Positions 1 through 9,750 of a stretch of DNA of 64,000 nt are shown here, in pieces. Each line of letters opens with the position of its first letter. Position 1 is the first letter of the stretch. Origin of the DNA: Antedon mediterranea (Eukaryota; Echinodermata; Crinoidea; Comatulida; Antedonidae); assembly GCF_964355755.1 (NCBI RefSeq), contig NC_092671.1, positions 33,127,304 through 33,191,303 on the forward strand. Reading direction: 5' to 3'. The position numbers and the translations under genes were made by a program. The notes beneath the pieces were generated by a model that worked only from the letters and a program-made list of their open reading frames with translations, did no database searches and had not been told where the DNA came from.

Positions 1-83
1 ATGTAATAATCTATTTGCATCAAAGTGGTTACTGCATAGAAAATACACGGAGGAATTTTTCTACAACTTTTAGTGAGTTGTGT

Positions 84-172
84 ATGGCTCGATGGTCTGT
101 GCTCGTGTCTATGGCATTCAAGGTACCGAGATCGAGTCTCACCTTGGGAAACGAAATAAGATTTTTTTTTTA
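84..172 (+). repeat. tRNA-like module plus T-run, unit copy 1
   Basis: The stretch at 84-148 reads like a degenerate tRNA-derived SINE head. An A-box-like TGGCTCGATGGTC is followed about 40 bases later by a B-box-like GATCGAGTCTC and a CCTTGGG tail. A T-run at about 162-170 would resemble a Pol III terminator. The arms do not fold into a clean tRNA, so this is a relic and not a tRNA gene. Polymerase III activity is inference. Confidence 0.45.
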
Positions 173-1557
173 TTATCCGTATCATTTGTTCAAATTTATT
201 TCTTAGTGTATAGATTATACACATGATTTATAATGAAATCTAGATAAAAATTAACTTATGTCTTTATTATTATGTAACAACAAATGTGGTTTATGACATT
301 ATACGCATATGGATCTTTGATCGGATTGTGATACCGGCTATGGTGTTCGCGTTAGCAAGGTCCTATCATATATTATAAATAATTAAAGATTCTGAGAAAA
401 TCAATCAATCAATATATCTTTTAAAAATCAATTATCTTTATTTAAATCAATGCATATAACCTATAATTCGTCATAGTGACGAATTAAATCTAGTTAGGTT
501 ATATGCATGATATGCATATAACCTCTTGATTCTGTCAGAATCTTTATTTATTTCTTTATTTATTCTTTCCTTAGCACTATTTTGTCCGTGAATTATCTTG
601 ATATCAGTTTCATCTATCTAAGTCAATTTTTCAGAGTATATTCCTTATGGCCAGGAATCGATGTGGTTATATTTTCACGATGCGCAATCAAAAATTACGC
701 GGTCTACGCGCGATTTTACGAAATCACGTTTGTAATCATATCTTCACAAGCATGAATCACAATTAAACAAAATTTGGTACTCATAAATTTCAGGTCATAT
801 TTCATCATATGGCAATACAATTACGTGCGTAGCGCATATAACGCTTGCGTACGCGCGCTTAAAATGTTCAAAATTGTCAAAATTAATTTTCGATGAAATT
901 AGAGTACGTTTCAGGCAATTTTAAGCGTTTAAAAAATTGCCATGAGTGCGCAGATTTTTTCACGCGCACGGCGCGTTAAACGTTAATGCGCATTCTTTTT
1001 GCCCGATTTCTGTTTTACAATCTTTCTTTAATAATATCATCATATTTGATTCACGTTTCAACTCGAAGTTGCGTTATACGAGCACGTCAAAAGTGACTGG
1101 CTACGCACGTATAAGTTAACAAAATGGTGAAAATATGCTAAATTTTAAAATTAATATATATCGTCAGAATGCAGGGGAACACCTATTTTTTATTTCATTT
1201 TCTTGAAGTGTATGTATCATATGTATGATTTATTATCAAATTAAGAGAACAAAAGTTGATTAAGTCATCATTAATTGCATATTAAATTTAAAAAAAATAA
1301 TTTCGACAATCAAACAAATTATGACATTTTCTTAGGCCAAAATAACAAACTTAACATTAACTTTCTTCCTTCCAAAGTTCATATATTAAAGTTAAAAGTA
1401 TATAGTTTGACAGTGCATCATTTGTTTACATTTTAAAGATGTCATCATAGTAAAAAATTATAATTCATTGCGATATGTAATAATCTATTTGCACCAAACT
1501 GGTTACTGCATAGTAAATACACGGAGGAATTTTTCTACAACTTTTAGTCAGTGGTGT

Positions 1558-1650
1558 ATGGCTCGATGGTCTGTGCTCGTGTCTATGGCATTCAAGGTAC
1601 CGAGATCGAGTCTCACCTTGGGAAACGAAATAAGATTTTTTTTTTAATAT
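1558..1650 (+). repeat. tRNA-like module plus T-run, unit copy 2
   Basis: This is the second copy of the module at 84. The A-box-like and B-box-like segments are the same and the T-run is conserved. A 77-codon minus-strand frame crossing it is a by-product of the repeat. Confidence 0.45.
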
Positions 1651-2984
1651 CCGTATTGTTTGTTCAAATTTATTTCTTAGTGTATAGATTATACACATGA
1701 TTTATAATGAAATCTAGATAAAAATTAACTTATGTCTTTATTATTATGTAACAACAAATGTGGTTTATGACATTATACGCATATGGATCTTTGATCGGAT
1801 TGTGATACCGGCTATGGTGGTCGCGTTAGCAAGGCCAGGTCACGCCCTATCATATATTATAAATAATTAAAGATTCTGAGAAAATCAATCAATCAATATA
1901 TCTTTTAAAAATCAATTATCTTTATTTAAATCAATGCATATAACCTATAATTCGTCATAGTGACGAATTAAATCTAGTTTATTTATTTATTCTTTCCTTA
2001 GCACTATTTTGTCCGTGAATTATCTTGATATCAGTTTCATCTATTTAAGTCAATTTTTCAGAGTATATTCCTTATGGCCAGGAATCGATGTGGTTATATT
2101 TTCACGATGCGCAATCAAAAATTACGCGGTCTACGCGCGATTTTACGAAATCACGTTTGTAATAATATCTTCACAAGCGTGAATCACAATTAAACAAAAT
2201 TTGGTACTCATAAATTTCAGGTCATATTTCATCATATGGCATTACAATTACGTGCGTAGCGCATATAACGCTTGCGTACGCGCGCTTAAAATGTTTAAAA
2301 TTGTCAAAATTTATTTTCGATGAAATTAGAGTACGTTTCAGGCAATTTTAAGCGTTTAAAAAATTGCCATGAGTGCGCAGGTTTTTGCACGCGCACTGCG
2401 CGTTAAACGTTAATGCGCACTCTTTTTGCCTGATTTCTGTTTTACAATCTTTCTTTAATAATATCATCATATTTGATTCAGGTTTCAACTCGAAATTGCG
2501 TTATACGAGCACGTCAAAAGTGACTGGCTACGCACGTATAAGTTAACAAAATGGTGAAAATATGCTAAATTTTAAAATTAATATATATCGTCAGAATGCA
2601 GGGGAACACCTATTTTTTATTTCATTTTCTTGAAGTGTATGTATCATATGTATGATTTATTATCAAATTAAGAGAACAAAAGTTGATTAAGTCATCATTA
2701 ATTGCATATTAAATTTAAAAAAAATAATTTCGACAATCAAACAAATTATGACATTTTCTTAGGCCAAAATAACAAACTTAACATTAACTTTCTTCCTTCA
2801 AAAGTTCATATATTAAAGTTAAAAGTATGTAGTTTGACAGTGCATCATTTGTTTACATTTTAAAGATGTCATCATAGTAAACAATTATAATTCATTTCGG
2901 TATGTAATAATCTATTTGCACCAAAGTGGTTACTACATAGTAAATACACGGAGGAATTTTTCTACACATTTTAGTCAGTTGTGT

Positions 2985-3072
2985 ATGGCTCGATGGTCTA
3001 TGCTCGTGTCTATGGCATTCAAGGTACCGAGATCGAGTCTCACCTTGGGAAACGAAATAAGATTTTTTTTTA
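2985..3072 (+). repeat. tRNA-like module plus T-run, unit copy 3
   Basis: This is the third copy of the same module, with one visible change in the A-box-like half (GGTCTATGC in place of GGTCTGTGC). The T-run follows. A fourth, internally deleted relic with only the B-box half lies at about 34360-34390. Confidence 0.42.
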
Positions 3073-3392
3073 TTATCCGTATTGTTTGTTCAAATTTATT
3101 TCTTAGTGTATAGATTATACACATGATTTATAATGAAATCGAGATAAAAATTAACTTATGTCTTTATTATTATGTAACAAATGTGGTTTATGACATTATA
3201 CGCATATGGATCTTTGATCGGATTGTGATACCGGCTATGGTGTTCGCATTAGCAAGGTCCTATCATATATTATAAATAATTAAAGATTCTGAGAAAATCA
3301 ATCAATCAATATATATTTTAAAAATCAATTATCTTTATTTAAATCAATGCATATAACCTATAATTCGTCATAGTGACGAATTAAATCTAGTT

Positions 3393-3632
3393 CTTATTTA
3401 TAACACTATTTATGCAAGATTTGTTTTTAGGAATTAATTTATGGATTGTATCCCAAAGTTTTTTAGGATTAGGAGAATTTTCTTTTATAGAATCTGTACA
3501 GTAGCTTTTTTTAAGAGTTTTACTTAAATTGTTAATTTTATTTCTAAGTTGTTTAGCTTTTTCCCAATCACCAGCATTGTTTGTTTTGTGTGCTTTAGCA
3601 TAGTAGTAGTCTCTGTCTTTTGCATGGTTACT
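3393..3632 (-). pseudogene. LINE ORF2 fragment (linker between endonuclease and reverse transcriptase)
   Basis: The minus strand reads through about 79 codons without a stop but with no start codon. The peptide contains AKDRDYYYAKAHKTN, then GDWEKAKQLRNKINNL, then ENSPNPKKLWDTIHKLIP. That order (R-D-YY-KA, DW--K-LRN-I, ENP-KLW--I--L) is typical of the linker between the endonuclease and reverse transcriptase of many non-LTR retrotransposons. Endonuclease and RT domains are absent. The left end abuts the truncated third unit of the 1.45 kb array exactly. The right end stops where the frame breaks near 3633, just before the MITE at 3670. Confidence 0.75.
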
Positions 3633-3669
3633 TTACTACTGTACTGGTATTAAACTGACTAATCACAGT

Positions 3670-3803
3670 AAGTTCTGTCTACACTGTCAAACTCGTTTGA
3701 CAAAAAAAGTTGGTTGTGGCCAAATATGGTAGTGATATAACATCATCATGTCCATATACATTTTTGTTGTCACATAAAGTTTGATGGTGCAGACAGAGCT
3801 TTT
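3670..3803. mobile_element. MITE-like inverted-repeat element, family 1 copy A
   Basis: The left end begins AAGTTCTGTCTACACTGTCA and the right end reads as its complement (GCAGACAGAGCTTTT). The inverted ends reach about 40 bp with mismatches, and the inner part keeps an AAATATGGTAGTGATAT motif. A second member with the same ends lies at 14608-14770. The short length, inverted termini and absence of coding capacity make it a non-autonomous DNA element. The superfamily cannot be assigned because the target-site duplication is unclear. Confidence 0.7.
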
Positions 3804-5222
3804 GCTATCTGTCAAATCTCAAAATGTAGAGAAAGCACAAATTTAAGTTCTGTGCCAAGGTGATTGAGAGTGACATGAGCAGTTTTAACTAGAATGATAT
3901 GATCGAAGAAATGGACCATATTACGTCATGCTAGTTTTAAGCATTGGTCTGTACAACATGACTCGTGTATATCTTTAAATCAGAATACATATAAAAAAGA
4001 ATAAAAGGTTGTCTAGTGTGTTACCTTTGGTGTAAATGTATATTTTAATTTATATCTTTTTTTTTTTTGTCTTATGTAGGATCGACCCACTTTTATTTCT
4101 TCATCAATAAAATGTACGTTTACAATGCATTGCACATGAGTAATGTAATGATACAATACAATATAACTGACATTAAGTAACTTTCAGTACATCTGATATC
4201 TCACTCCTACCATTGCATTTTATATATAATAGTATAAGGAAGACAAACAAATTTCCTCTATGTTATACACTCTTTACACGTTTTTCAATCCTTAACAATG
4301 TACGTATAATTTACCACAGAATTCTTTATTTTATAACTCTTTTCATCTCTTTCAGGCAATCAAAAAAAAAGTTATATTTTACTTTACCTAAATATCAATT
4401 TTATAAACGTTAATTTTATACCTTGCTAAATTGTTACGATCCATATCTGACCACATTTTTTTTGCCTTTTCTTTATTTATTAAAAACTCACAATTTATTA
4501 TACCTTCTAACTCCACAGTGAACATTAACCATGGACATTTTTTAACAAGTCCTTAATTTATATCTTTATTAAAACTAGTACATTTTTTTTACCTGATTTA
4601 TTGATAAGATTTTTAATTCTTTTGTGTTGGTCTTTAATTAGAATGATGTTAATTGTGTAACTATGTTAACTTCATTCGGATCCAGGTCAATTCAATTGGA
4701 AAAGTCTTTATTTGACAATAAATAACAGTTTTCTCATCGCAACTTTTACAAAGTAATTTAAAAACTACAAAATTGTTTTCAATAAACATACACATCATAC
4801 AACGTACATTTCTACCCTAACAAATTTTTCAAAACTTTCTATTATAAAATAGTCAGGTCTCGGGTCCATTCTGTTGTCGCCACAGATTTACTTCTTCATC
4901 AGTACGTCTATGAATGGATGATTGTAGGTGGGAACATGAATGCTAGATAATCATACCCAGTACCGTTTTGATCATGTGATCATTCGGGAAACCACCTCAC
5001 GACATGAACATTAATTTGTATGTTTATAATTTACATAATAGCAAATACTAAATCACCATTTTAGCTCATTTAGGCATGATTAGCATTGTATTAATATTTA
5101 AATGGTTGCCCACACAATTGCTCTTTATCAAAATTAAAGGTTAATTTAACCAATTGTGCATATTAATTTGTTCCCATAATTGTTCGACATTTTCAGTTTA
5201 AATTAATTGAACAGTTTTAAAT
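3804..5222. other. AT-rich DNA, no gene recognised
   Basis: Long A/T stretches and only short frames are present. On the minus strand, 4380-4650 contains coding-like stretches (for example FLINKEKAKKMWSDMDRNN) that might be a decayed LINE end. The match is too weak to call. Confidence 0.5.
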
Positions 5223-5231
5223 TGGTTAGAC

Positions 5232-6349
5232 CATGGATTAAAGAATAGAAGGATATGCATCGACGTGAGATCAAGGGTTCCTTGACTCTCGCCAATAGAG
5301 CGCGGACCGCCCACAATGTTACAGTTTAATTAACCGCATGGTCGCGTGCCTAATATATTGTTTACTGCACATGTGCAACGACATTTAACCTTGTTGGCCT
5401 CTGCCTCACGCCACTGCTGAGTATAATGTTTATTGAAAACAGTTATTAAATTACATTGTACGTTATTGTGAAGACCCTAGTGTAGGCTTCACCACTTCAT
5501 CAATATACTGCCTAGGTAGGCCTAGTAGTAGATACAACGTGTAATCATGATCTATATACTCACGATCACCGTTGTCATACTTCTTGTGTGAATAATAATA
5601 AGTACTTTCGTTTGTTCGTGATTAAGTTTGCCATGCGTGTACTTCTCAAAACGACCGCTAGGTAACGTATCGCAACTATACATAGCCAGCCAATCCCGGA
5701 TCAGGGATCGCTGTTTTCATTCAATTAGGCCCGGTGATTGGATGTGATGTGGATGACATAACCACTAGCCAATCACCAGGCACTAAAATTTAAATATAAT
5801 TACATCGATAATTAAGGAGATTTATGAAGAAACCACTGCTTAGCCATATATTAAAAACACGATTGTTCTGTGTGTGGACACCGGACATGCTAACAACATA
5901 CATGGTCAAATGCATAATTTAATATTCTATAGATTAACGCAATTTTTAATGACAGAAGATGGCAGGCAAATAATGATAATTCAAATATAAAAATTGCATA
6001 TTTTATTAATATTACCAACTACTTAAAATTACCAGTCATAAGAAAGTGAACTTTTCGTAGTCCGATTGTTATGAAACTAAAACAGAATTGTTCAGCAATA
6101 CATTTTTGTTATCAATTAATCATCGACGCAGACATGTCAATAGAACATTCAGACTGCGCATACGATTTCTACATGGTTACGTTTTGGTCTAAAAAAATGT
6201 AGCAGTTGATTCGCAGCGTTCTACAGAGGGCCACGGTTAGAGACACGGAGTTCAATGTTTGATTGGCAGCAGTGCTTTAGTATAGGCAAGCGTGTTGTAA
6301 AATCGTTTGATGTCGCCGTCGATGCATATCCTTCTAATTCTTTTATCCC
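5232..6349. mobile_element. Non-autonomous DNA transposon with ~33-bp terminal inverted repeats
   Basis: The left end (5236-5265) contains AGAAGGATATGCATCGACG. The right end (6317-6349) is its complement, CGTCGATGCATATCCTTCT, and the pairing extends with few mismatches to GGGAT at the outer edge. The direct repeat TGGTTAGAC flanks the element at 5223-5231 and 6350-6358 and looks like a 9-bp target-site duplication. The interior of about 1.1 kb has no long frame, so it is non-autonomous. An inner inverted pair, GGTGATTGG / CCAATCACC, lies at about 5731-5779. Long inverted repeats with a 9-bp duplication would suit a Mutator-like group, but that is inference. Confidence 0.75.
5517..5524. repeat. 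TAGGCCTA palindrome, first of at least 28 in the window
   Basis: Exact 8-mer. By eye it also starts at 10279, 11131, 11225, 11256, 11803, 12598, 14769, 19866, 19935, 20822, 22419, 23842, 30145, 31678, 32150, 32245, 43530, 48351, 49311, 49495, 50144, 51813, 52042, 53539, 53621, 62046 and 62734. In AT-rich DNA of this length about one would be expected. Function unknown. Confidence 0.85.
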
Positions 6350-6744
6350 TGGTTAGACTAATGGTTATTTAATGCAGTCATTTATTTTGTACATCCTTAA
6401 TGTTCATAAACATTTATTTTAAAAAACATTTATTTTTAAAACAGTTGGCAAAACAAGAGCATTTGAAAATAAAGAATAATTGACTAAATTGCCAAAATCA
6501 TTTTATAGACCTAATTTGTAAGGTTTATATGTAGTTTTTATTGTACATAATATTATATTCCTTTCTGCCACTTAGCTGCTAATGGAATTAAGATACTAAA
6601 AGCTCTTTGCATTATATTTCTTTCATATTTTTGTCAGTTTTTCTTTTAATGTAGTGTACTGATTTATGGTTTGTATAAGATTGTGAATGTTACTAAAAAT
6701 ATTAAGTAATTTGTGGTATCACTGTCATACAGAATTATGTATTA
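6350..6744. other. AT-rich spacer
   Basis: Nothing is recognised here beyond the right-hand direct repeat of the preceding element at 6350-6358. Confidence 0.5.
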
Positions 6745-7060
6745 GAGAGTGATATGGCCTAATGGTATAGGGAATCATACTAGCATGTGAGAGAGGCATG
6801 GAGTCAAAACTTGTCTTTTCCATATTGCTTGTATCTGTAAGCTTGATTTCCTACTAGGATGTAATGCATCATCTTGCGATTGTGAATTATGTTGTGTATA
6901 CGCATTGCGTCCATGTTTAAACCAAGCTTTAGGCAAGATTCTTCACTCCCTTTGCCTCATCCTTCAGATGAGATGCAATGCCTTTGTTCTCATATGCATA
7001 CAATACACACTATCATCTCCTGGTGTACTGATCATGGTGGCGCTGCACTGTGGCTTCCGT
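6745..7060 (+). mobile_element. SINE-like unit: tRNA-derived head plus conserved core
   Basis: A degenerate A-box (TATGGCCTAATGGTATAGGG) lies at about 6753 and a weak B-box (GGAGTCAAAACT) follows about 50 bases later. Downstream at about 6930 is TTAGGCAAGATTCTTCACTC followed by CCTTTGCCTC. That pattern resembles the central domain of several animal SINE families, which is family knowledge from memory. Overlapping frames of 65 and 92 codons here are incidental. The tail is not defined. The unit lies just upstream of the splice acceptor of the exon at 7160. Confidence 0.5.
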
Positions 7061-7159
7061 TGGTCCATAGAAGGCCTAATTTTCAACTTTCTTTACGAAT
7101 AATTTTAAATTTACTTATAATTTATAATAACCAATGGTCTTTTTTTGTTTGTGTTGTAG

Positions 7160-7282
7160 GATATTGACCTTGTTCCCCCATTCCCTATAGACGTTTTGAA
7201 AACGAAATTGACAACTAAAGCAGAAATGTATGATGGTCCTGCAAGGAGAACTCGGAGTAAGAAAACAGAGTCGCCCAGTTGA
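7160..7282 (+). CDS. Probable terminal coding exon of an unidentified protein
   Basis: A pyrimidine-rich stretch (TTTTTTTGTTTGTGTTGTAG) ends in AG at 7158-7159. The frame starting at 7160 then gives 40 residues and stops at TGA 7280-7282. The peptide starts DIDLVPPFPIDVL, has KTKLTTKAEMYDGP in the middle and ends in a basic tail ARRTRSKKTESPS. The other two forward frames close quickly and the composition is unlike the surrounding repeats. I do not recognise the family; the basic tail would suit a nuclear protein, which is inference. No upstream exon was found. No AATAAA was noted close downstream, and the palindromic satellite starting at 7487 would lie in the 3' UTR or beyond. Confidence 0.5.
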   Translation, partial: DIDLVPPFPIDVLKTKLTTKAEMYDGPARRTRSKKTESPS

Positions 7283-7486
7283 CAATAGGTATTCAATTGA
7301 CTACCATTGCACAATAGTTATTGTTTTATAATGCCTGTTTCGTTTTGATGATGTTGCCTGCTACTGAGTATAAGCTTGGTAGATATATGTGAGAGCTAAT
7401 TGGCCAGTAGCATAATTTCTGCGTTTTTTTAATGGTTTTTGCGACAACAATAATTAAAAAATGTAGCAAAAACATTCTGTATTCAT

Positions 7487-8152
7487 ACCGTATACAGTAC
7501 AACACATAGTACAATATACATACAATACACAGTACAGTATGCAGTTTACAGTAAATTTACATTCAGTACAGTATACATACAGTATACATTAAAATATACA
7601 TACAGTATATACAGTCCAGTATACATACAATATACAGTACAATATACATGCAGTATATACAGAACAGTATACATGCAGTATACAGAACAGTACTGTACAA
7701 TATACAGTACAGTATATAGTACAGTATATATGCAGTATAAAGTACAGTATACATACAGTATACAGTACAATGTGCATATTATATGCATATTGTACTGTAT
7801 ATATACAGTACAGTATACAGTACAGTATACAGTGCAGTATACAGTACAGTATATAGAACAGTACTGTACAATATACAGTACAGTATATAGTACAGTATAT
7901 ATGCAGTATAAAGTACAGTATACATACAGTATACAGTACAATGTGCATATTATATGCATATTGTACTGTATATATACAGTACAGTATACAGTGCAGTGTA
8001 CAGTACAGTATACAGAACAGTACTGTACAATATACAGTACAGTATATACTGTAGTACAGCATATAGAACAATATACATAAAATATACAGAACAGTATGGA
8101 GTACAGTTTACATATAGTATACAGTACAGTACACTGTACAATATACATACAG
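7487..8152. repeat. Self-complementary ACAGTATACAGTAC satellite
   Basis: About 670 bp are built from variants of TACAGTA and ATACAGT, almost without C/G except in CAG/CTG. A higher-order unit starting GAACAGTACTGTACAATATA recurs at 7685, 7856 and 8015, giving periods of 171 and 159 bp. The first two contain a near-perfect palindrome of about 35 bp, CAGTACAAT...ATTGTACTG, centred on GCATATTATATGC. The sequence resembles its own complement, so both strands show long Y/C/T/V/I-rich frames (up to 200 codons). These are artefacts of the repeat and not genes. Confidence 0.95.
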
Positions 8153-8660
8153 ATTAATATCTCTTTTGTGTATATTTATATGTAAGAAAATACTTTTCCA
8201 TTGATTCCATTGAATCAGAAGTCAACATCAGTCACAGTTTCGTAAGGTGGATTTTTTGTCATAAATCAGAATGTTAAATCGTTGTGCTTTAAACAGATGC
8301 TTTATTAGCATTAAACTAGACTGATCACCTGCAATGCCAAATGTTAACAATATATGATTTAATCATGTTCATTGTTCTGCCTTTATTGTATGCTATTCTT
8401 CAATAGTTTCCCTATTGTGGACCTAATCCATTAAACCAATTCTATTTTATATGTAGAACTGGAATGAGTCATGTCATATATATAAATAATTGTATTACCA
8501 CTAATATGGAGTAGCTTTGCATTAAAGAGTTTAATATTGGTCAGATGTTTGCCCTACTCCGACGTAAGTTTGTACTTTATATTAAGTACAGTTAAATTTA
8601 ATTATCCTGTTGGTGCAGGACCCACTGCATACTTGAGCTCGAATCTAACCCCTAGTCATC
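8153..8660. other. AT-rich spacer
   Basis: No gene, splice-flanked frame or repeat was recognised. Confidence 0.45.
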
Positions 8661-8730
8661 AGCGCAAGCTCAGTGGTCTAGAAGTATAAACGCTAGTGAC
8701 CTGGAAGTCGTGAGTTCGAGTCTCACTACA
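8661..8730 (+). pseudogene. tRNA-like sequence (SINE head or tRNA pseudogene)
   Basis: An A-box-like AGCTCAGTGGTCTAGAA at about 8667 is followed by a perfect T arm. GTGAG (8710-8714) pairs with CTCAC (8722-8726) around the 7-base loop TTCGAGT. The anticodon arm is poor and the acceptor stem is not convincing. It is therefore a relic and not a functional tRNA. Confidence 0.55.
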
Positions 8731-8846
8731 AAGTATTCTAAATGTACATAGTATAAAGCAAAAATCATAAACAGCAAACATCTGATAAATAAAAATAATT
8801 AATGTATTAATTGAATGGGGACAAGCTGTTCTATTTAATAAGGCTG

Positions 8847-8925
8847 GTGGAGCTGTAGCTGGGTGGTTAACATGCTTGCCTTCCAATAGCAAGCTCAAGT
8901 GTTCAATCCTGACCTAGTGCCAGAT
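8847..8925 (+). pseudogene. Second tRNA-like sequence
   Basis: This contains GTAGCTGGGTGGTTAAC (A-box like), a CTTGC / GCAAG stem around TTCCAAT, and GTGTTCAATCCTGAC (B-box like). The layout resembles tRNA-derived SINE heads common in marine invertebrates. The acceptor stem is not recognisable, so function as a tRNA is unlikely. Confidence 0.55.
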
Positions 8926-8993
8926 TTGTCAGACTGTTTTTTGGCTGGCTACAGTCTATATGTATTATTTAGAACTGATATTACCATTTTTGC

Positions 8994-9410
8994 AAATTCA
9001 TCACTTCCCACTCCTAAATGCTGTACATTTCTCTCATATTATTTGATTTTTACATTAGAGTGACCAATTAAATGTACTATAAATATATGAAATAATGTAT
9101 ATTGTAATAAAAAAAAAATATTGAAAATCTTCATAAACATCGTAAATTCATTACTTCCCACACCTATATGGTACATTGGCATATTATTTGATTTTTACAT
9201 TAGAGTGACCATTTAAATGTACAGTACTATAAATATATGAAATACTGTATATTGTAATAAAAATATTGAAAATATACATAAGCATTGTAAATTCATCACT
9301 TCCCACTCCGAAATGCTGTACATTTCTTGCATATTATTTGATTTTTACATTCAGTGACCAATTAAATGTACTATAAATATATGAAATACTGTATATATTT
9401 CGTGTTTGAA
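8994..9410. repeat. Tandem repeat of ~147 bp, nearly three copies
   Basis: Copies begin at AAATTCA 8994, 9144 and 9289. Each runs through ACTTCCCACnCC, a TTTGATTTTTACATT block, TTAAATGTACTATAAATATA and an A-rich segment with ATATTGAAAAT. A stray fragment of the A-rich end recurs at about 9586-9620, after an intervening T-rich piece, so an insertion may have split the array. Confidence 0.85.
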
Positions 9411-9697
9411 TGTTTTTTGTATCAATTGTTATTACTTAATGTATTGATATTTGTCTATGTTAATGTTTTGATGTTTCTCTGTACTTTTTATACAGTTTTT
9501 ATGTAAATTCAATATTTTCAGCTTCTGTTGCTTTTTTTATATATGTTTTTTTTATACCGAAATAAATAAATAAATATTTTAATTAAAAAAATATTGAAAA
9601 TCTACATAAACATCGTACATTGTCAAGCGTCACTTGCTTATTCTTATTTTTATTCTTTTATTGCCAAAAACAAAACAACAAACAAACAACTACAAAG

Positions 9698-9750
9698 TAA
9701 GTGGTAGGAAACACAAGAGGGAACTAGAGCCAGTGTTACCCTACGACGAG
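9698..9750 (+). CDS. Possible short internal exon
   Basis: The frame reads SGRKHKRELEPVLPYDE and ends exactly in GAG followed by GTAAGT, a strong donor at 9751. A T-rich tract at 9636-9662 and an AG at 9696-9697 could form the acceptor, though A-rich sequence separates them. The peptide is charged and not repeat-like. I do not recognise the protein. It cannot continue the exon at 7160, because that one ends in a stop codon. Confidence 0.3.

Larger units (their letters stand above)
1..3391. repeat. Tandem array of 1.43-1.47 kb units, about 2.3 copies
   Basis: Three successive copies start at 1, 1475 and 2902, giving periods of 1474 and 1427 bp. Copies are nearly identical by eye. Copy 1 carries about 45 extra bases after position 490, including a 12-bp-stem palindrome at 496-522. 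Copy 3 stops at about 3390 in the middle of the unit, just after the conserved hairpin. Each unit has a CpG-bearing stretch (for example 820-1000) in otherwise AT-rich DNA. Every copy has a 10-bp perfect hairpin (TAATTCGTCA / TGACGAATTA; 464-486 in copy 1). Diverged partial copies lie at 21777-22250 and 33651-34401, so the unit is a dispersed element that was locally duplicated. No protein is recognised in it. Confidence 0.93.

Noticed and set aside
6889-7167. 92- and 65-codon frames before the exon at 7160
   Set aside because: They translate the SINE core and overlap in different frames; the acceptor at 7158 explains the coding part better.
7546-8157. Long frames (up to 200 codons) on both strands in the ACAGTATAC satellite
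   Set aside because: The peptides are pure C/Y/T/V/I repeats that exist only because the monomers lack stop codons in several frames; the mirror-image frames on the other strand confirm it.
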